From Mycobacterium asiaticum (GTDB lineage Bacteria; Actinomycetota; Actinomycetes; Mycobacteriales; Mycobacteriaceae), in the NCBI RefSeq assembly GCF_001668675.1, contig NZ_LZKQ01000094.1:1-52273 (forward strand): a stretch of DNA of 52,273 nt, given 5' to 3'. Both the position numbers and the translations under genes were made by a program. Of this stretch, positions 9,437-19,143 are shown in pieces. Within the stretch, counting starts at the first letter, position 1; each line of letters starts with the position of its first letter. The notes beneath the pieces are model-generated. The model did no database searches. It worked only from the letters and a program-made list of their open reading frames with translations, and was not told the origin of the DNA.

Positions 9437-9494
9437 CCGAGCGTCACGCCAGTGTGGCACTCGACGCCCGACGCCACGCCAGCGTGACGCTCGG
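9437..9494. terminator. Bidirectional hairpin terminator between convergent genes
   Basis: A 13-base arm, CCGAGCGTCACGC (9437-9449), is exactly complementary to GCGTGACGCTCGG (9482-9494), with a 32-base loop containing a second related unit (GTGTGGCACTCG). No U-tract follows, as is common in mycobacteria. It lies between the convergent VWA and methyltransferase genes, where a shared terminator is expected. The motif resembles short GC-rich repeats scattered in mycobacterial intergenic regions, so it may also be a repeat family member. Confidence 0.55.
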
Positions 9495-9514
9495 CGCTGG
9501 GGCAAGCGCGTCAG

Positions 9515-10561
9515 TCAGCGGGTTTTGCAGAACACCAGCCAGCGCATCTCGATCGGGCTGTCGTCGCGTCCCACCGGGAAGATGTCGAGCCCACTGACCC
9601 AGTCGGCGTACCAGCTGGTGGGCGGCCAGGCGCCGGGTGGCAGGTGCGCTTTCTCATACTCATACACCGAGTCGTCGCCCACCAGCTCGAGCGGCAACCC
9701 GGCAACCGCGGTCGACACTTCCTCTCTGGTGAACATGCTGGTGTACGCCTGCTGACCGAATTCGCGTGCGACGCCGTCGAGTTCGTAGCCGTGGCGGGGT
9801 AAAAACGCATTGAATACCAACCGGCCGCCCGAGCCCAGGCATTGCGCGGCGAGTTCGAACAAGCCCCGCAGCTGCTCGGTGGTGCGGAAATCTGACACCA
9901 CCTCGGAAAGCAGGATCAGTTGATAATCCTGTCGCAGATCGTCTGTCGTCTCGAAGACGTTGCGCGCGATAACTCTCAGGTCCAGCGCATCCCGCTGGGC
10001 CTCGGCCCGGATGATCTCGGCGAATTTCGGAGTCATCTCCACCACGTCCACGGGGTGTCCGCGCCGTGCCAGCGGAAGGGCATTGCGCCCGGTGCCCGCA
10101 CCGATATCGAGCACCGGATGCGTGCTGGGGTCCGCGGCTTCGTTGGCCAGGGCCCAAACCCTCGCGTCGGGTTCGGTGCCGAACAGCGGCGGCTCGCGGG
10201 TCGCGACCCAGTTGTCATAGGCCTCGGCCACGCTGAACCAGCGTGCGCTCACTTGATAATGCAAAGTCGGGCCGACCGGGGCGTTGTAGGAGATGACGAT
10301 GTTGGATCGGTGGGAAATGGAATACGCCTCGGTCAACTGGGTCTGCAGCACGGTACGCAGATGGGCGATTTCCTCGTCGTTGAACTTCCTGCCCACGCCC
10401 GCGAAGATGCCACTGCACATCTCGACGTACTCGTCGAGCATGCTCGGGACGGCGGGCAGCGAAATCTCCCCGGTGACCACCGAGCGGGTGTAGAGGCGCC
10501 GTGTCATGGCGTCTTTCCACGCTGTTGCCTGATCTACCGAGCCCGACGGCAAATTTTCCAC
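9515..10561 (-). CDS. SAM-dependent methyltransferase-like protein
   Basis: A 348-residue protein, counterpart of M. tuberculosis Rv2423. The C-terminal half is a class I Rossmann methyltransferase: motif I is PVLDIGAGTGRNALPLARRG (about 147-166), followed by VDVVEMTPKF with an acidic residue at the end of strand 2, then LDLRVIARNVFET and LILLSEVVSDF as the later strands. The N-terminal part (about 1-140) is a mycobacterial extension holding SNIVISYNAPVGPTLHYQV. Substrate unknown. Start ATG at 10561. It is transcribed away from the nadD operon and converges on the VWA gene. Confidence 0.75.
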   Translation of the reverse strand: MENLPSGSVDQATAWKDAMTRRLYTRSVVTGEISLPAVPSMLDEYVEMCSGIFAGVGRKFNDEEIAHLRTVLQTQLTEAYSISHRSNIVISYNAPVGPTLHYQVSARWFSVAEAYDNWVATREPPLFGTEPDARVWALANEAADPSTHPVLDIGAGTGRNALPLARRGHPVDVVEMTPKFAEIIRAEAQRDALDLRVIARNVFETTDDLRQDYQLILLSEVVSDFRTTEQLRGLFELAAQCLGSGGRLVFNAFLPRHGYELDGVAREFGQQAYTSMFTREEVSTAVAGLPLELVGDDSVYEYEKAHLPPGAWPPTSWYADWVSGLDIFPVGRDDSPIEMRWLVFCKTR

Positions 10562-10682
10562 AGATCATCTTCTACACCATCTATTGGGTTGCCGCCGAGC
10601 ATTGCGTCAGGACGACGGCTGCTCTGAGAATGCTCTGAGCGAGGCACTGCAGCAGCGGCAGCGCAGTGGTGAAAGAGGGGCG

Positions 10683-10814
10683 ATGGCCCGGCCATCGGCG
10701 TTCACATCCGACGAAGCGCGGGCGGCCGATTTCGGTGACGACGCCAATCACCTGATCTTCGTCGACCAGCAGGAAGTGGTCGCCGCGAAACTGCGTGCAT
10801 TCCTCGAGCCGTAA
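10683..10814 (+). CDS. Possible small protein upstream of nadD
   Basis: An open frame of 43 codons from an ATG at 10683, preceded by AGAGGGG at a good ribosome-binding distance. It encodes a small acidic protein ending NHLIFVDQQEVVAAKLRAFLEP. The same frame is open back to 10584, which would add 33 codons but without a better start. It ends 34 bases before nadD and could be translated from the same mRNA. The opposite strand also has an open frame over this stretch (about 10581-10898), but that frame overlaps the nadD start and looks like a shadow. I recognise no family; comparative conservation is not available here. Confidence 0.4.
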   Translation: MARPSAFTSDEARAADFGDDANHLIFVDQQEVVAAKLRAFLEP

Positions 10815-10848
10815 TGCCTGATCGCAGCCTCCAGTAAGCTGGCAAACC

Positions 10849-11511
10849 ATGCAAAAGCAGCGTCGGCTGGGAGTGATGGGTGGGACGTTCGATCCCATCC
10901 ATTACGGCCACCTGGTCGCTGCCAGCGAGGTGGCCGACAAGTTCAAGCTCGACAAAGTTGTTTTCGTGCCCAGCGGCCAACCCTGGCAGAAGGATCGGCA
11001 CGTCTCGGCCGCCGAGGACCGCTACCTGATGACGGTGATCGCCACCGCCTCCAACCCCCGCTTCTCGGTGAGCCGGGTCGACATCGACCGCGGCGGTCCC
11101 ACCTACACCAAGGACACGCTGCGCGACCTGCACACCCTCAACCCGGATGCCGAGCTGTACTTCATCACCGGTGCCGACGTGCTGGCCTCCATCCTGTCCT
11201 GGCAGGGCTGGGAGGAGCTCTTCGGACTGGCCCGCTTCATCGGTGTCAGCCGTCCGGGCTACGAGCTGCGCAACGACCACATCATCGAGGCGATCGGCGA
11301 CCTGGACGAGGGCACCTTGACCTTGTACGAAATCCCCGCGCTGGCGATTTCTTCGACCGACTGCCGGCAGCGGGCGCAGGAACGTCGGCCGCTGTGGTAC
11401 CTGATGCCCGATGGCGTCGTGCAGTACGTCTCCAAGCGACGTCTCTACCGGACTCCCGAGAGGAGCGAAAATCCGGCCGCCCCCAGCCTGGCCGCCGGCA
11501 ACAGCACATGA
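10849..11511 (+). CDS. nadD: Nicotinate-nucleotide adenylyltransferase
   Basis: A 220-residue enzyme converting nicotinate mononucleotide and ATP to deamido-NAD, in NAD synthesis in the cytosol. The nucleotidyltransferase signature [12 protein letters not shown] (11-22) contains the H-x-G-H motif, and the C-terminal ISSTDCRQR corresponds to the ISSTxxR ATP-binding motif. [21 protein letters not shown] is typical of actinobacterial NadD. Counterpart of Rv2421c, with a slightly longer C-terminal tail. First gene of a run with overlapping junctions (rsfS, gpgP, octT, degV); its TGA overlaps the rsfS ATG. Confidence 0.95.
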   Translation: MQKQRRLGVMGGTFDPIHYGHLVAASEVADKFKLDKVVFVPSGQPWQKDRHVSAAEDRYLMTVIATASNPRFSVSRVDIDRGGPTYTKDTLRDLHTLNPDAELYFITGADVLASILSWQGWEELFGLARFIGVSRPGYELRNDHIIEAIGDLDEGTLTLYEIPALAISSTDCRQRAQERRPLWYLMPDGVVQYVSKRRLYRTPERSENPAAPSLAAGNST

Positions 11512-11891
11512 GCGCAAACCAGGAAGCGATCGACATGGCCACAGTGGCCGCCACCGCCGCGGCTTCGAAATTGGCCGATGATGTTCTCGTCATCGACGTC
11601 TCCGGCCAGCTGGTCATCACCGACTGTTTCGTCATCGCCTCGGCGTCCAACGAACGGCAGGTCAACGCGATCGTCGACGAGGTCGAGGAAAAAATGCGCC
11701 AGGCGGGCTACAAGCCGGCCCGTCGCGAGGGAGCCCGCGAGGGCCGTTGGACGCTGCTCGACTACCGCGACATTGTGGTGCACATCCAGCACCAGGACGA
11801 CCGCAACTTCTACGCGCTGGACCGGCTGTGGAGCGACTGCCCGATAGTTCCGGTGGACCTGGGCGAGCAACCCAAGGCGGCCCCGGAATGA
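11508..11891 (+). CDS. rsfS: Ribosome silencing factor
   Basis: A 127-residue RsfS/Iojap protein that binds ribosomal protein L14 and blocks subunit joining when nutrients are low. Family features are the ending [20 protein letters not shown], followed by [10 protein letters not shown], and the strand [19 protein letters not shown]. The ATG at 11508 overlaps the nadD stop (ATGA), and the stop overlaps the gpgP ATG, so this is translationally coupled on both sides. The length matches Rv2420c. Location: cytosol, on the large ribosomal subunit. Confidence 0.95.
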   Translation: MSANQEAIDMATVAATAAASKLADDVLVIDVSGQLVITDCFVIASASNERQVNAIVDEVEEKMRQAGYKPARREGAREGRWTLLDYRDIVVHIQHQDDRNFYALDRLWSDCPIVPVDLGEQPKAAPE

Positions 11892-12559
11892 CGGTGCGCC
11901 GGTTGGTGATGTTGCGCCACGGCCAGACCGACTACAACCTCGGCAGCCGAATGCAGGGCCAGCTCGACACGGACCTGAGTGAGCTGGGCCGAGCCCAGGC
12001 CGTCGCGGCGGCCGAGGTGCTGGGCAAACTCCAACCCCTGCTGATCGTGTCGTCGGATCTGCGGCGGGCCTATGACACGGCGATCAAGCTGGGGGAGCGC
12101 ACCGGGATGCAGGTGCGGGTGGATGCCCGGCTGCGCGAGACGCACCTCGGTGATTGGCAGGGCATGACCCACGTCCAGATCGATGCCGAAGCGCCGGGCG
12201 CCCGGCTGGCCTGGCGCGAGGATGCCACCTGGGCACCGCACGGCGGCGAGAGCAGGGTGGACGTGGCCGCCCGCAGTGTGCCGCTGGTGACCGAGCTGGT
12301 TGCCGCGGCGCCCGAGTGGGGCGGACCGGGCGAGCCGGAACGGCCGATCGTGCTGGTCGCGCACGGCGGGCTGATCGCGGCGTTGTCCGCCGGCCTGTTG
12401 AGGTTGCCGGTGGACAACTGGCCGATCCTGGGCGGCCTGGGCAACGCCAGTTGGGTGCAACTCTCCGGCCATTCCGCGCTGGGCGCGGACTTCGACGCCA
12501 TCCGCTGGCGCCTGGACGTGTGGAACGCTTCGGCGCAGGTGTCCAACGATGTCCTCTGA
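11888..12559 (+). CDS. gpgP: Glucosyl-3-phosphoglycerate phosphatase
   Basis: A 223-residue histidine phosphatase, same length as Rv2419c, which dephosphorylates glucosyl-3-phosphoglycerate to glucosylglycerate in methylglucose lipopolysaccharide (MGLP) synthesis. The catalytic motif is RHGQTDYN with His11; Glu84 ([10 protein letters not shown]) and His159 (VAHGG) complete the site and fall at the positions I recall for the M. tuberculosis enzyme. The start ATG overlaps the rsfS stop. The end overlaps the start of the octanoyltransferase gene by 11 bases, placing two consecutive MGLP enzymes in one translational unit. Confidence 0.93.
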   Translation: MTVRRLVMLRHGQTDYNLGSRMQGQLDTDLSELGRAQAVAAAEVLGKLQPLLIVSSDLRRAYDTAIKLGERTGMQVRVDARLRETHLGDWQGMTHVQIDAEAPGARLAWREDATWAPHGGESRVDVAARSVPLVTELVAAAPEWGGPGEPERPIVLVAHGGLIAALSAGLLRLPVDNWPILGGLGNASWVQLSGHSALGADFDAIRWRLDVWNASAQVSNDVL

Positions 12560-13301
12560 TCCCGGTCGCGAGACACGTCCCGTACTGCTGATCTTCGCCG
12601 ACTCGCTGTCCTACTACGGCCCCACCGGCGGTCTGCCAGCCGACGATCCGCGGATCTGGCCGAATATCGTTGCCTCACAATTGGACTGGGATGTCGAGCT
12701 GATCGGCCGGATCGGCTGGACCTGTCGCGACGTGTGGTGGGCGGCGACCCAGGACCCCCGGGCCTGGGCGGCGTTGCCCAAGGCCGGCGCGGTGATCTTC
12801 GCGACCAGCGGAATGGATTCCCTGCCGTCGGTCTGGCCGACCGCGCTGCGCGAGCTGATCCGTTATGTCCGGCCGCCCTGGCTGCGCCGCTGGGTGCGGG
12901 ACGGCTACGGTTGGCTGCAGCCACGGTTTTCGCCGATCGCCCGCCCGGCGTTGCCGCCGCATCTGACCGCGGAATACCTCGAACAAACCCGTGCCGCAAT
13001 CGATTTCAATCGGCCGGGCATCCCGATCGTGGCGTCGCTGCCGTCGGTACACATCGCCGAGACGTACGGCAAGGCACATCAGGGCCGCGCGGGCACCGTC
13101 GCGGCGATCACCGCATGGGCTCAGTTCCACAACGTTCCGCTGGTGGATCTCAAAGCCGCTGTCGGCGAAGAGATCATGAGTGGGCGGGGCAACCCCGACG
13201 GCATTCACTGGAACTTCGAGGCACACCAAGCGGTTGCGGAGCTGATGCTCAAGGCGCTTGCCGAAGCATTACAGACCGGCGCTGAGGAGCGGCGCGGTTG
13301 A
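12549..13301 (+). CDS. octT: Octanoyltransferase of MGLP biosynthesis (OctT-type)
   Basis: A 250-residue protein, counterpart of Rv2418c, described as the octanoyltransferase that acylates early glucosylglycerate intermediates of MGLP. The fold looks SGNH-hydrolase-like: a nucleophile region near the N-terminus ([13 protein letters not shown]), a Gly/Asn-rich middle ([13 protein letters not shown]), and a C-terminal [19 protein letters not shown] in which D-x-x-H is the expected Asp/His pair. It overlaps gpgP by 11 bases and meets degV by a TTGA junction. The assignment rests on synteny and similarity; acyl chain specificity cannot be seen in the sequence. Confidence 0.85.
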   Translation: MSSDPGRETRPVLLIFADSLSYYGPTGGLPADDPRIWPNIVASQLDWDVELIGRIGWTCRDVWWAATQDPRAWAALPKAGAVIFATSGMDSLPSVWPTALRELIRYVRPPWLRRWVRDGYGWLQPRFSPIARPALPPHLTAEYLEQTRAAIDFNRPGIPIVASLPSVHIAETYGKAHQGRAGTVAAITAWAQFHNVPLVDLKAAVGEEIMSGRGNPDGIHWNFEAHQAVAELMLKALAEALQTGAEERRG

Positions 13302-14128
13302 CAGTTCAGGTGGTCACCGATAGCTCCTCGCGGCTGCCGGCCGAACTGCGGGACCGGTGGGGCATTCGCGAAGTGCCCCTGCACATCTTGTTCGACGACG
13401 CCGACCTGCGCGACGGTGTCGATGACATCCCCGAGGACATCCACAAGCGTAATGCGACCACGGCGGCGGCCACCCCGGCCGACTTGAGCGCCGTTTACCA
13501 GCGGGCCCTGGCCGATAGTGACGGTGACGGTGTTGTGGCGGTGCATATTTCGTCGGGCCTGTCCGGGACCTACCGCTTGGCGGAACGCGTCGCCGGGGAT
13601 TTCGGTGGTGCGGTACGGGTCGTCGATTCCAAGTCGACGGCGATGGGCACCGGTTTCGCGGTGCTGACTGCCGCCGAGGCGGCCTCGGCCGGAGGAGACC
13701 TGGACGCCGTCACCAAGGTCGCGACCGCCGCCGTCGACCGCACGCACGCGTACATGATCGTGCACCGATTGGACAACCTGCGGCGCAGCGGGCGGATCGG
13801 CGGGGCCAAGGCCTGGCTGGGTACCGCACTTGCCCTCAAACCGTTGCTGCATATCGAGGACGGCAAACTCGTTCTGGCGCAACGGATAAGAACCGCCAAG
13901 GGAGCTGTCGCCGCGCTGATCGAGCAGATCTGTGCGGTGGTGGGGGAGCGCTCCGCGGCGCTGGCCGTCCACCATGTCGGTAACCCCGACGGCGCACAGG
14001 AGTTGGCGGCGGAACTGGCCGAACGGCTGCCGGGCTGTGATCCCGCGATCGTGACGCCGCTGGGTCCGGTGCTGGCGGTGCACGTCGGTGCCGGAGCGCT
14101 GGCGGTGTGCCTGCAGCTAGCCGAATGA
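13298..14128 (+). CDS. DegV-family fatty-acid-binding protein
   Basis: A 276-residue DegV protein, counterpart of Rv2417c. The family start [15 protein letters not shown] and the fatty-acid-binding region ([19 protein letters not shown], about 83-101) are clear, as are [16 protein letters not shown] and [13 protein letters not shown] in the second half. DegV proteins bind a fatty acid and, in Gram-positives, can serve as FakB subunits of fatty acid kinase; no FakA is present here, so the partner is unknown. The start is taken as TTG at 13298, overlapping the octT stop. This is the last gene of the conserved left block; nine bases later the accessory island begins with a convergent gene. Confidence 0.9.
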   Translation: MTVQVVTDSSSRLPAELRDRWGIREVPLHILFDDADLRDGVDDIPEDIHKRNATTAAATPADLSAVYQRALADSDGDGVVAVHISSGLSGTYRLAERVAGDFGGAVRVVDSKSTAMGTGFAVLTAAEAASAGGDLDAVTKVATAAVDRTHAYMIVHRLDNLRRSGRIGGAKAWLGTALALKPLLHIEDGKLVLAQRIRTAKGAVAALIEQICAVVGERSAALAVHHVGNPDGAQELAAELAERLPGCDPAIVTPLGPVLAVHVGAGALAVCLQLAE

Positions 14129-14137
14129 CTTTGATGC

Positions 14138-15664
14138 TCAGATCTGGCGGTCGAAGATCGTCGTACCGACCGCGTCGTTGTTCCAGATGTAGATGGGCAG
14201 TTGGGAGAAGGGGTAGGACCCGGTGTTGAAGACGTAGAAGTTGTCGGCCGTTGCCGATGCGACTACGAACGGGGTGTGGTTCGCGGTGACTGTCTGGGTG
14301 TAGAGCGGCACGCCGTTGATCGTGGAGACGGTGATGACTGTTCCGGCCGGCAGGTGGTTACCGATCGCCAGGCCAGGCACCAATGATTGCGGGATGGCTC
14401 CCAGCTCGCCACCGGAATCGATGAAAGCGCCTACGGTTTGCGGCAATTCGTTGTTGATCTGCACTTGGACAACGGTTCTGGGGGCACCATCCATCTCGAC
14501 GAGGGGGGGCAGTGGATTGGGTCCGAACTCCAGCATGCCGCGAGGAAGGTTGATCAACACGCCCTGATTCATGTTGCCCGGCAATGCGGCGTTCACCGGG
14601 CTGCTGAACGGAAAGTCGTTGTTGGGTCCCACGCCCAGGTAGGCGGGCAGCAACGAAACGTCTATCGGGTTGCCCGGGTTGTTCAGGTATGCCGAGGTGG
14701 CGACCCCGACAGTGGTTGGTGCCGTGACGATTCCATTACCGAAATCCACGGTCGTGACATAGGTCTGGTAGTTGACGAAGAGGGCACCGCCGTAACTCAC
14801 ACTTCCCGTTCCGGTGGGCACACCGAGGTTCGCCAGGTTGACGTACTGCGGCGGCACCACCAGGCCGCTGGCGCCGGAGTCGACGGTGACGGGCGCACTC
14901 GGACCACCACCGACCGAGATGTTCAGAATCGGGCTGCCGTACTGGCCGGGGTGAATCAACGTTTGGTTCGGCCCCAGGGCGGTGCTGATCCCCGCGGTCC
15001 CGGGTAGTCCCAACAGGCCGCCGCGACCGCCCGCACCGCCGACGCCACCGGGGCCGCTGGCCCCGCCGGTACCGCCGATGCCGATCAGACCCGCGGACCC
15101 GCCGGCGCCACCCGGCATGCCGCCGTAGAGATTGCCGCCGCCCGTGCCGCCGTTACCCAGCAACACTCCGCCCGCGCCGCCGGTGCCTCCGGCTATGCCG
15201 TAGCGAACGCTGACACCGCCGGTGCCACCGTTGCCGAACAACCAGCCGCCGGCCCCGCCGGGGGTTCCCACGCCCTCGGCCGTTGTGTATCCGTTGGCGC
15301 CGTCGCCGAACAGCGGTCGTCCGGTGAGCTGCAGGACGGGTTCGTTGACGAGGCGGGATGCGCCCGCGGCGAGCTGCTGCGCGACGGCGATTTCGGCGTT
15401 CGCATAGAGTTGTGCGGTCTCCAGCAGTCGGAGCACAACCTGCTCGTAGGACGTAGCGAATTGCCCGGCCGCCGCCTGATACTGCCGGCCGTGCTCGGTG
15501 AAGAGCGCCGCCAGCTCGGCCGAGATCTCGTCGGCGCTGGCGGCCACCAGGCCGGTGGTGGGCACGACTGCCGCCGCGTTCGCCGAGTGCAGCGACGAGC
15601 CTATGCTCTCTAAAACTGTTGTCGCCGAGATGAATTGGCTAGGAGACACCAACAATTGCGACAC
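14138..15664 (-). CDS. PE-family protein with PGRS-like linker and pepsin-like aspartic protease domain
   Basis: A 508-residue protein in three parts. A PE domain (about 1-100) starts MSQLLVSPSQFI and ends with the type VII secretion signal YANAE (Tyr87-Glu91). A Gly/Asn-rich PGRS-like linker spans about 118-225 (repeated GNGGTGG units). An aspartic protease domain spans about 240-508 with two D-S-G active sites: VTVDSGASG (Asp262) and AFIDSGGELG (Asp416). This is the architecture of the PecA/PE_PGRS35 group (Rv1983), ESX-secreted surface proteases that in M. marinum process PE/PPE proteins such as LipY. Export through ESX-5 and surface location are inferred from the family. It is the last gene of the minus-strand run that includes a PE-PPE-domain enzyme, a conceivable neighbour rather than a shown substrate. 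Confidence 0.88.
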   Translation of the reverse strand: MSQLLVSPSQFISATTVLESIGSSLHSANAAAVVPTTGLVAASADEISAELAALFTEHGRQYQAAAGQFATSYEQVVLRLLETAQLYANAEIAVAQQLAAGASRLVNEPVLQLTGRPLFGDGANGYTTAEGVGTPGGAGGWLFGNGGTGGVSVRYGIAGGTGGAGGVLLGNGGTGGGNLYGGMPGGAGGSAGLIGIGGTGGASGPGGVGGAGGRGGLLGLPGTAGISTALGPNQTLIHPGQYGSPILNISVGGGPSAPVTVDSGASGLVVPPQYVNLANLGVPTGTGSVSYGGALFVNYQTYVTTVDFGNGIVTAPTTVGVATSAYLNNPGNPIDVSLLPAYLGVGPNNDFPFSSPVNAALPGNMNQGVLINLPRGMLEFGPNPLPPLVEMDGAPRTVVQVQINNELPQTVGAFIDSGGELGAIPQSLVPGLAIGNHLPAGTVITVSTINGVPLYTQTVTANHTPFVVASATADNFYVFNTGSYPFSQLPIYIWNNDAVGTTIFDRQI

Positions 15665-15796
15665 GGCCGGCCCCTCCTTCGTCGATTCCTCACAGAGCGT
15701 ACTGCGCGGCGGACGCTCCTCGGCGGAGAATTGCGCAGCTTGGTCGGTGTGGGGGCAGGTCTATCGCTGTGCCAAAAGCGGAGCGCTCACCGTTCG

Positions 15797-18691
15797 TCAG
15801 GCTTTGACCAGGGCATTGTCACCCCGCGGATGGACCACCTTCGGCCACCAGAACCAGCGGCCCAGCAGCGTCGCGATGGACGGCATCAGCAATGTGCGCA
15901 CGATCAGCGTGTCCAGCAGCAGTCCGATGCAGACCGTGGACCCGAACTGGCCCAGCACCCGAAGATCGCTGCCCAGCATCGACGCCATGGTGAACGCGAA
16001 CACCAGACCCGCGGCCGTCACCACCCCACCGGTGCCGGCCATCGATCGGATGATCCCGGTCTTGAGACCGGCGTGGATTTCCTCCTTGAACCGCGACACC
16101 AGCAGCAGGTTGTAGTCCGACCCGACGGCCAACAGGATGATCACCGACAACGCCATGACGATCCAGTGGATCCGGATGCCGAACAGGTCCTGCCAAATCA
16201 GCACCGACAACCCGAACGACGCCGCGATCGAACTCGCGGCGGTGCCGACGATGACCAGCGCCGCGACCACGCTTCGGGTCAGCAACAGCATGATCATGAA
16301 GATCAGCGTCAACGCCGAGACCACCGCGATCATCAGGTCGTACTTGGCGCCGTCGTGCATGTCCTTGAAGGTCGCGGCGGTGCCGCCGAGATACACCTTG
16401 GCATCGGACAGCGACGACTGCTTCAAAGCTTCCTGGGCGGCCGAACGTTCGGCGTCGACACGCGAAATGCCTTCCGGTGTCATCGGATCGCCCTGGTGGG
16501 TCACGAAAAACCGCGCCGACTTGCCGTCCGGTGAGAGGAACATCCGCAGACCCGTCTGGAAGTCGGGGTTGTCGAACGCCTCGGGTGGCAGATAGAAGAA
16601 GTCGTCATTCTTGGAGGCGTCGAAGCTCTGCCCCATGACGACGGCCGTATTGCTCATCGCCTCCATCTGATTGAGCATCGCCGAAAAGGTCGACTGCATC
16701 GTCAGCGTCAGCGCTTTGGTCGTCTTCATCGTCTCGATCATCGGCGGGATCAGCACCAGCATGTGGTGTGTCGCCTCCGCGGTGCGCGCGATGTCCTTGG
16801 TCAATATGTCGAATTGACCGGCGAGCTGGTCGAACCCATCCAGCGAGTCGAACAGCGAACGCAGCGACCAGCAGATGGGGATGTCGAAACAGTGCTTCTC
16901 CCAATAGAAGTAGCTGCGTATCGGGCGCCAGAAGTCGTCGAAATCGGCGATGTGGTCCCGCAGTCTATTGGTGATGTCAGCGGTTTCGGCCGTGGTCCGG
17001 GCGCTGTCGTCGGCGGCTTCGGAAAGCTCGGTGGTGACCTTGTACATCTGCTGCATGGTCTCGATCATGAACTGCATCTGGTCGGCCATCTTGGTGATGT
17101 CGTTCATCCGGTCCCGCAGGAACGACAGGTTCTGCATCGTCGTCTGGCTCTGCATGCTGTTCTGAAAAGGTATGGAACTGTGTTGGATTGGGATGCCAAG
17201 CGGTCGGGTGATGTCCTGGACCATCGCAATGCCGACGGTGCGCATCACGTTCTTGGCAACCCGGTCCAGCACCAGCATGTCCGCCGGATTGCGCATGTCA
17301 TGGTCGGACTCGATCATCAACATGTCGGGGTTCATCCGGGCCTGGGAGAAATGCCGGTCGGCGGCGGCCTGGCCGATGTTGGACGGCGCGGAGGTGGGTA
17401 GGTAGTACCGGTCGTTGTAGCTGGTCTTGAAGCCCGGCAGCGCCACCATGCCGATCAGCACGATCGCGCCGCTGACCGCCAGAATCGGTGCGGGCCAACG
17501 CACCACCGCGGTGCCGACCCGCCGCCACATTCGACCCTGCCGGGCGGCCCGCTTGGATTCGAACAGGTGCATCTTGCTGCCCACGAACACCACCGCGGGA
17601 CCCAGTGTGACACCGGCCAGGACGACGACCAGCATCCCGATCGCCACCGGGGCGCCCATCGTGTTGAACCACGGCAGCCGGGAGAAACTCAGGCAGTAGG
17701 TCGCACCGGCAATCGTCAGACCCGACCCCAGCACCACCGGGGCCACACCGCGAAATGTCGTGTAATAAGCGGTTTCCCGATCTTCACCGGCGCGCAGCGC
17801 CTCCTGATAGCGCCCGACGAGGAAGATCCCGTAGTCGGTTCCCGCGGCTATCGCCAACATGGTGAGGATGTTGGCGGCGAAGGTGGTCAGGCCGAACACG
17901 TTGTGGTAACCCAGGACCGCGACGAATCCGCGGGATGCCGCCAGCGCGACGAAGGTCATGAACAGCTGGACCAGCGTGGTGACGATGGACCGGTAGACCA
18001 GCAGCAGCATGATCGCGATCGCGCCCAAAGTGAACAGGGTGATCTTGGCCAGGCTGGCGTTGCCGATGATGTGCATGTCGTCGCTGAGTGCGGCCGGCCC
18101 CGTCACGTAGGCCTTGACCCCGGGCGGCGGTGGGGTACGGTCCAGCACCTCGCGAACCGCGTCGACCGATTCGTTCGCCAGCGTCGTACCCTGGTCGCCG
18201 GCCAGGTTGAGCATCACATAGGCGCCCTTGGCGTCGGCGCTCTGCGCGCCCGCCGCGGTCAACCGGTCACCCCAGAAATCCTGGATGTGCTGAATGTGCT
18301 TGTGATCGCGCTGCAGTTGGTGGATGAGGTTGTCGTAGAACCGATGCGCCGCGTCGCCCAGCGGCTGCTGGCCCTCCAGCACGATCATCACCGTGCTGTC
18401 CGAGTCGAATTCCTTGAAATTGTGGCCGAGCCGCATCATCGCGACCATCGAGGGCGCGTCCGGCGGGGTCATCGGAGCCGAATGTTCTTCGCTGACCTTC
18501 TCCAGCGTCGGAACAACGATATTGACGAGAACGGTCAGCGCCACCCAGGCCACGATGATCGGCACCGCGAAGATCCGGATGGTGTGCGGAATGACCGGGC
18601 GGTGCGGTCGCGGCTCTTTCGGGGCGGACTCCACTTTGATCGGCGCGGTGTCGCCGGCTCCGACGCGCGTCGTGCTGTCGAGGTCGCTCAT
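15797..18691 (-). CDS. MmpL4/5-type RND transporter
   Basis: A 964-residue RND transporter of the MmpL class. Start ATG at 18691 overlaps the mmpS stop (ATGA). Membrane topology is typical: one N-terminal helix (about 38-58), a periplasmic loop, helices clustered around 205-370 with the proton-relay motif AAGTDYGIFLVGRY, a second large loop, and helices about 785-940 with AVGSDYNLLLVSRF. The second loop contains a long Met/Gln-rich coiled-coil stretch (QSQTTMQNLSFLRDRMNDIT, then MADQMQFMIETMQQMYKV) followed by a Cys pair (HCFDIPICW), as in MmpL4/MmpL5. Length equals MmpL5 and the gene is paired with mmpS, so siderophore, drug or glycopeptidolipid-like lipid export are the known roles of the class. 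The substrate cannot be chosen from sequence. Confidence 0.9.
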   Translation of the reverse strand: MSDLDSTTRVGAGDTAPIKVESAPKEPRPHRPVIPHTIRIFAVPIIVAWVALTVLVNIVVPTLEKVSEEHSAPMTPPDAPSMVAMMRLGHNFKEFDSDSTVMIVLEGQQPLGDAAHRFYDNLIHQLQRDHKHIQHIQDFWGDRLTAAGAQSADAKGAYVMLNLAGDQGTTLANESVDAVREVLDRTPPPPGVKAYVTGPAALSDDMHIIGNASLAKITLFTLGAIAIMLLLVYRSIVTTLVQLFMTFVALAASRGFVAVLGYHNVFGLTTFAANILTMLAIAAGTDYGIFLVGRYQEALRAGEDRETAYYTTFRGVAPVVLGSGLTIAGATYCLSFSRLPWFNTMGAPVAIGMLVVVLAGVTLGPAVVFVGSKMHLFESKRAARQGRMWRRVGTAVVRWPAPILAVSGAIVLIGMVALPGFKTSYNDRYYLPTSAPSNIGQAAADRHFSQARMNPDMLMIESDHDMRNPADMLVLDRVAKNVMRTVGIAMVQDITRPLGIPIQHSSIPFQNSMQSQTTMQNLSFLRDRMNDITKMADQMQFMIETMQQMYKVTTELSEAADDSARTTAETADITNRLRDHIADFDDFWRPIRSYFYWEKHCFDIPICWSLRSLFDSLDGFDQLAGQFDILTKDIARTAEATHHMLVLIPPMIETMKTTKALTLTMQSTFSAMLNQMEAMSNTAVVMGQSFDASKNDDFFYLPPEAFDNPDFQTGLRMFLSPDGKSARFFVTHQGDPMTPEGISRVDAERSAAQEALKQSSLSDAKVYLGGTAATFKDMHDGAKYDLMIAVVSALTLIFMIMLLLTRSVVAALVIVGTAASSIAASFGLSVLIWQDLFGIRIHWIVMALSVIILLAVGSDYNLLLVSRFKEEIHAGLKTGIIRSMAGTGGVVTAAGLVFAFTMASMLGSDLRVLGQFGSTVCIGLLLDTLIVRTLLMPSIATLLGRWFWWPKVVHPRGDNALVKA

Positions 18692-19143
18692 GCCGACTTC
18701 ACCAGGCAGAAGGTCTGCGGATTGACCCCGTCGGACTTCTGCTCCTCGCGGACCACGCCGTCGACGGTGATGCGGCAGCCGATCCGGCCGCCATCGCTTT
18801 GGGCCATGATGTTGGCGCTCACCGAAGGCAGCGTTGTGGAGAGTGTGAACGACCAGGGCAGCGCGGCGGCGTCGACCTGATGCGTGTTGGCGTCGGCGTC
18901 CCAATAGTTGATGTTGGCCGTGGCTCCGGGCGTACCGAAGATTTCATAGAGCACAACTTTCGGGTTGAACTGCACGATCTCGATTCCTGCGCCGGCGTTG
19001 GCGTTGAGGTCCTCCGAGCCGAAGATGCGGTGCAGTCGCGAGACGACCAGCGCCGAAACGGCCAGAACGACCACGAGGACCAGCGGTATCCATGCTTTCC
19101 TCAGCGCTCGGGTAACGGAGCCTGAAAGTGAACCAGTCCTCAT
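18688..19143 (-). CDS. MmpS accessory membrane protein
   Basis: A 151-residue MmpS protein, the periplasmic accessory subunit of an MmpL transporter. One membrane helix (about 14-35, WIPLVLVVVLAVSALVVSRL) is followed by a beta-sandwich domain with VVLYEIFGTPGATANINYWD and the C-terminal CRITVDGVV...CLVKSA, whose two cysteines probably form a disulfide. The ATG at 19143 has GAAGGCGG upstream at suitable spacing. The stop overlaps the mmpL start. The 157 bases upstream (19144-19300) are locally AT-rich (ATAAAAATATTTGC at about 19215) and probably hold the promoter. No repressor gene is adjacent. Confidence 0.9.
   Translation of the reverse strand: MRTGSLSGSVTRALRKAWIPLVLVVVLAVSALVVSRLHRIFGSEDLNANAGAGIEIVQFNPKVVLYEIFGTPGATANINYWDADANTHQVDAAALPWSFTLSTTLPSVSANIMAQSDGGRIGCRITVDGVVREEQKSDGVNPQTFCLVKSA

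Noticed and set aside
17567..18880. A 437-codon open frame opposite the mmpL gene
   Set aside because: It lies opposite a clear MmpL with conserved membrane motifs; low-complexity His/Arg/Gln composition indicates a shadow.
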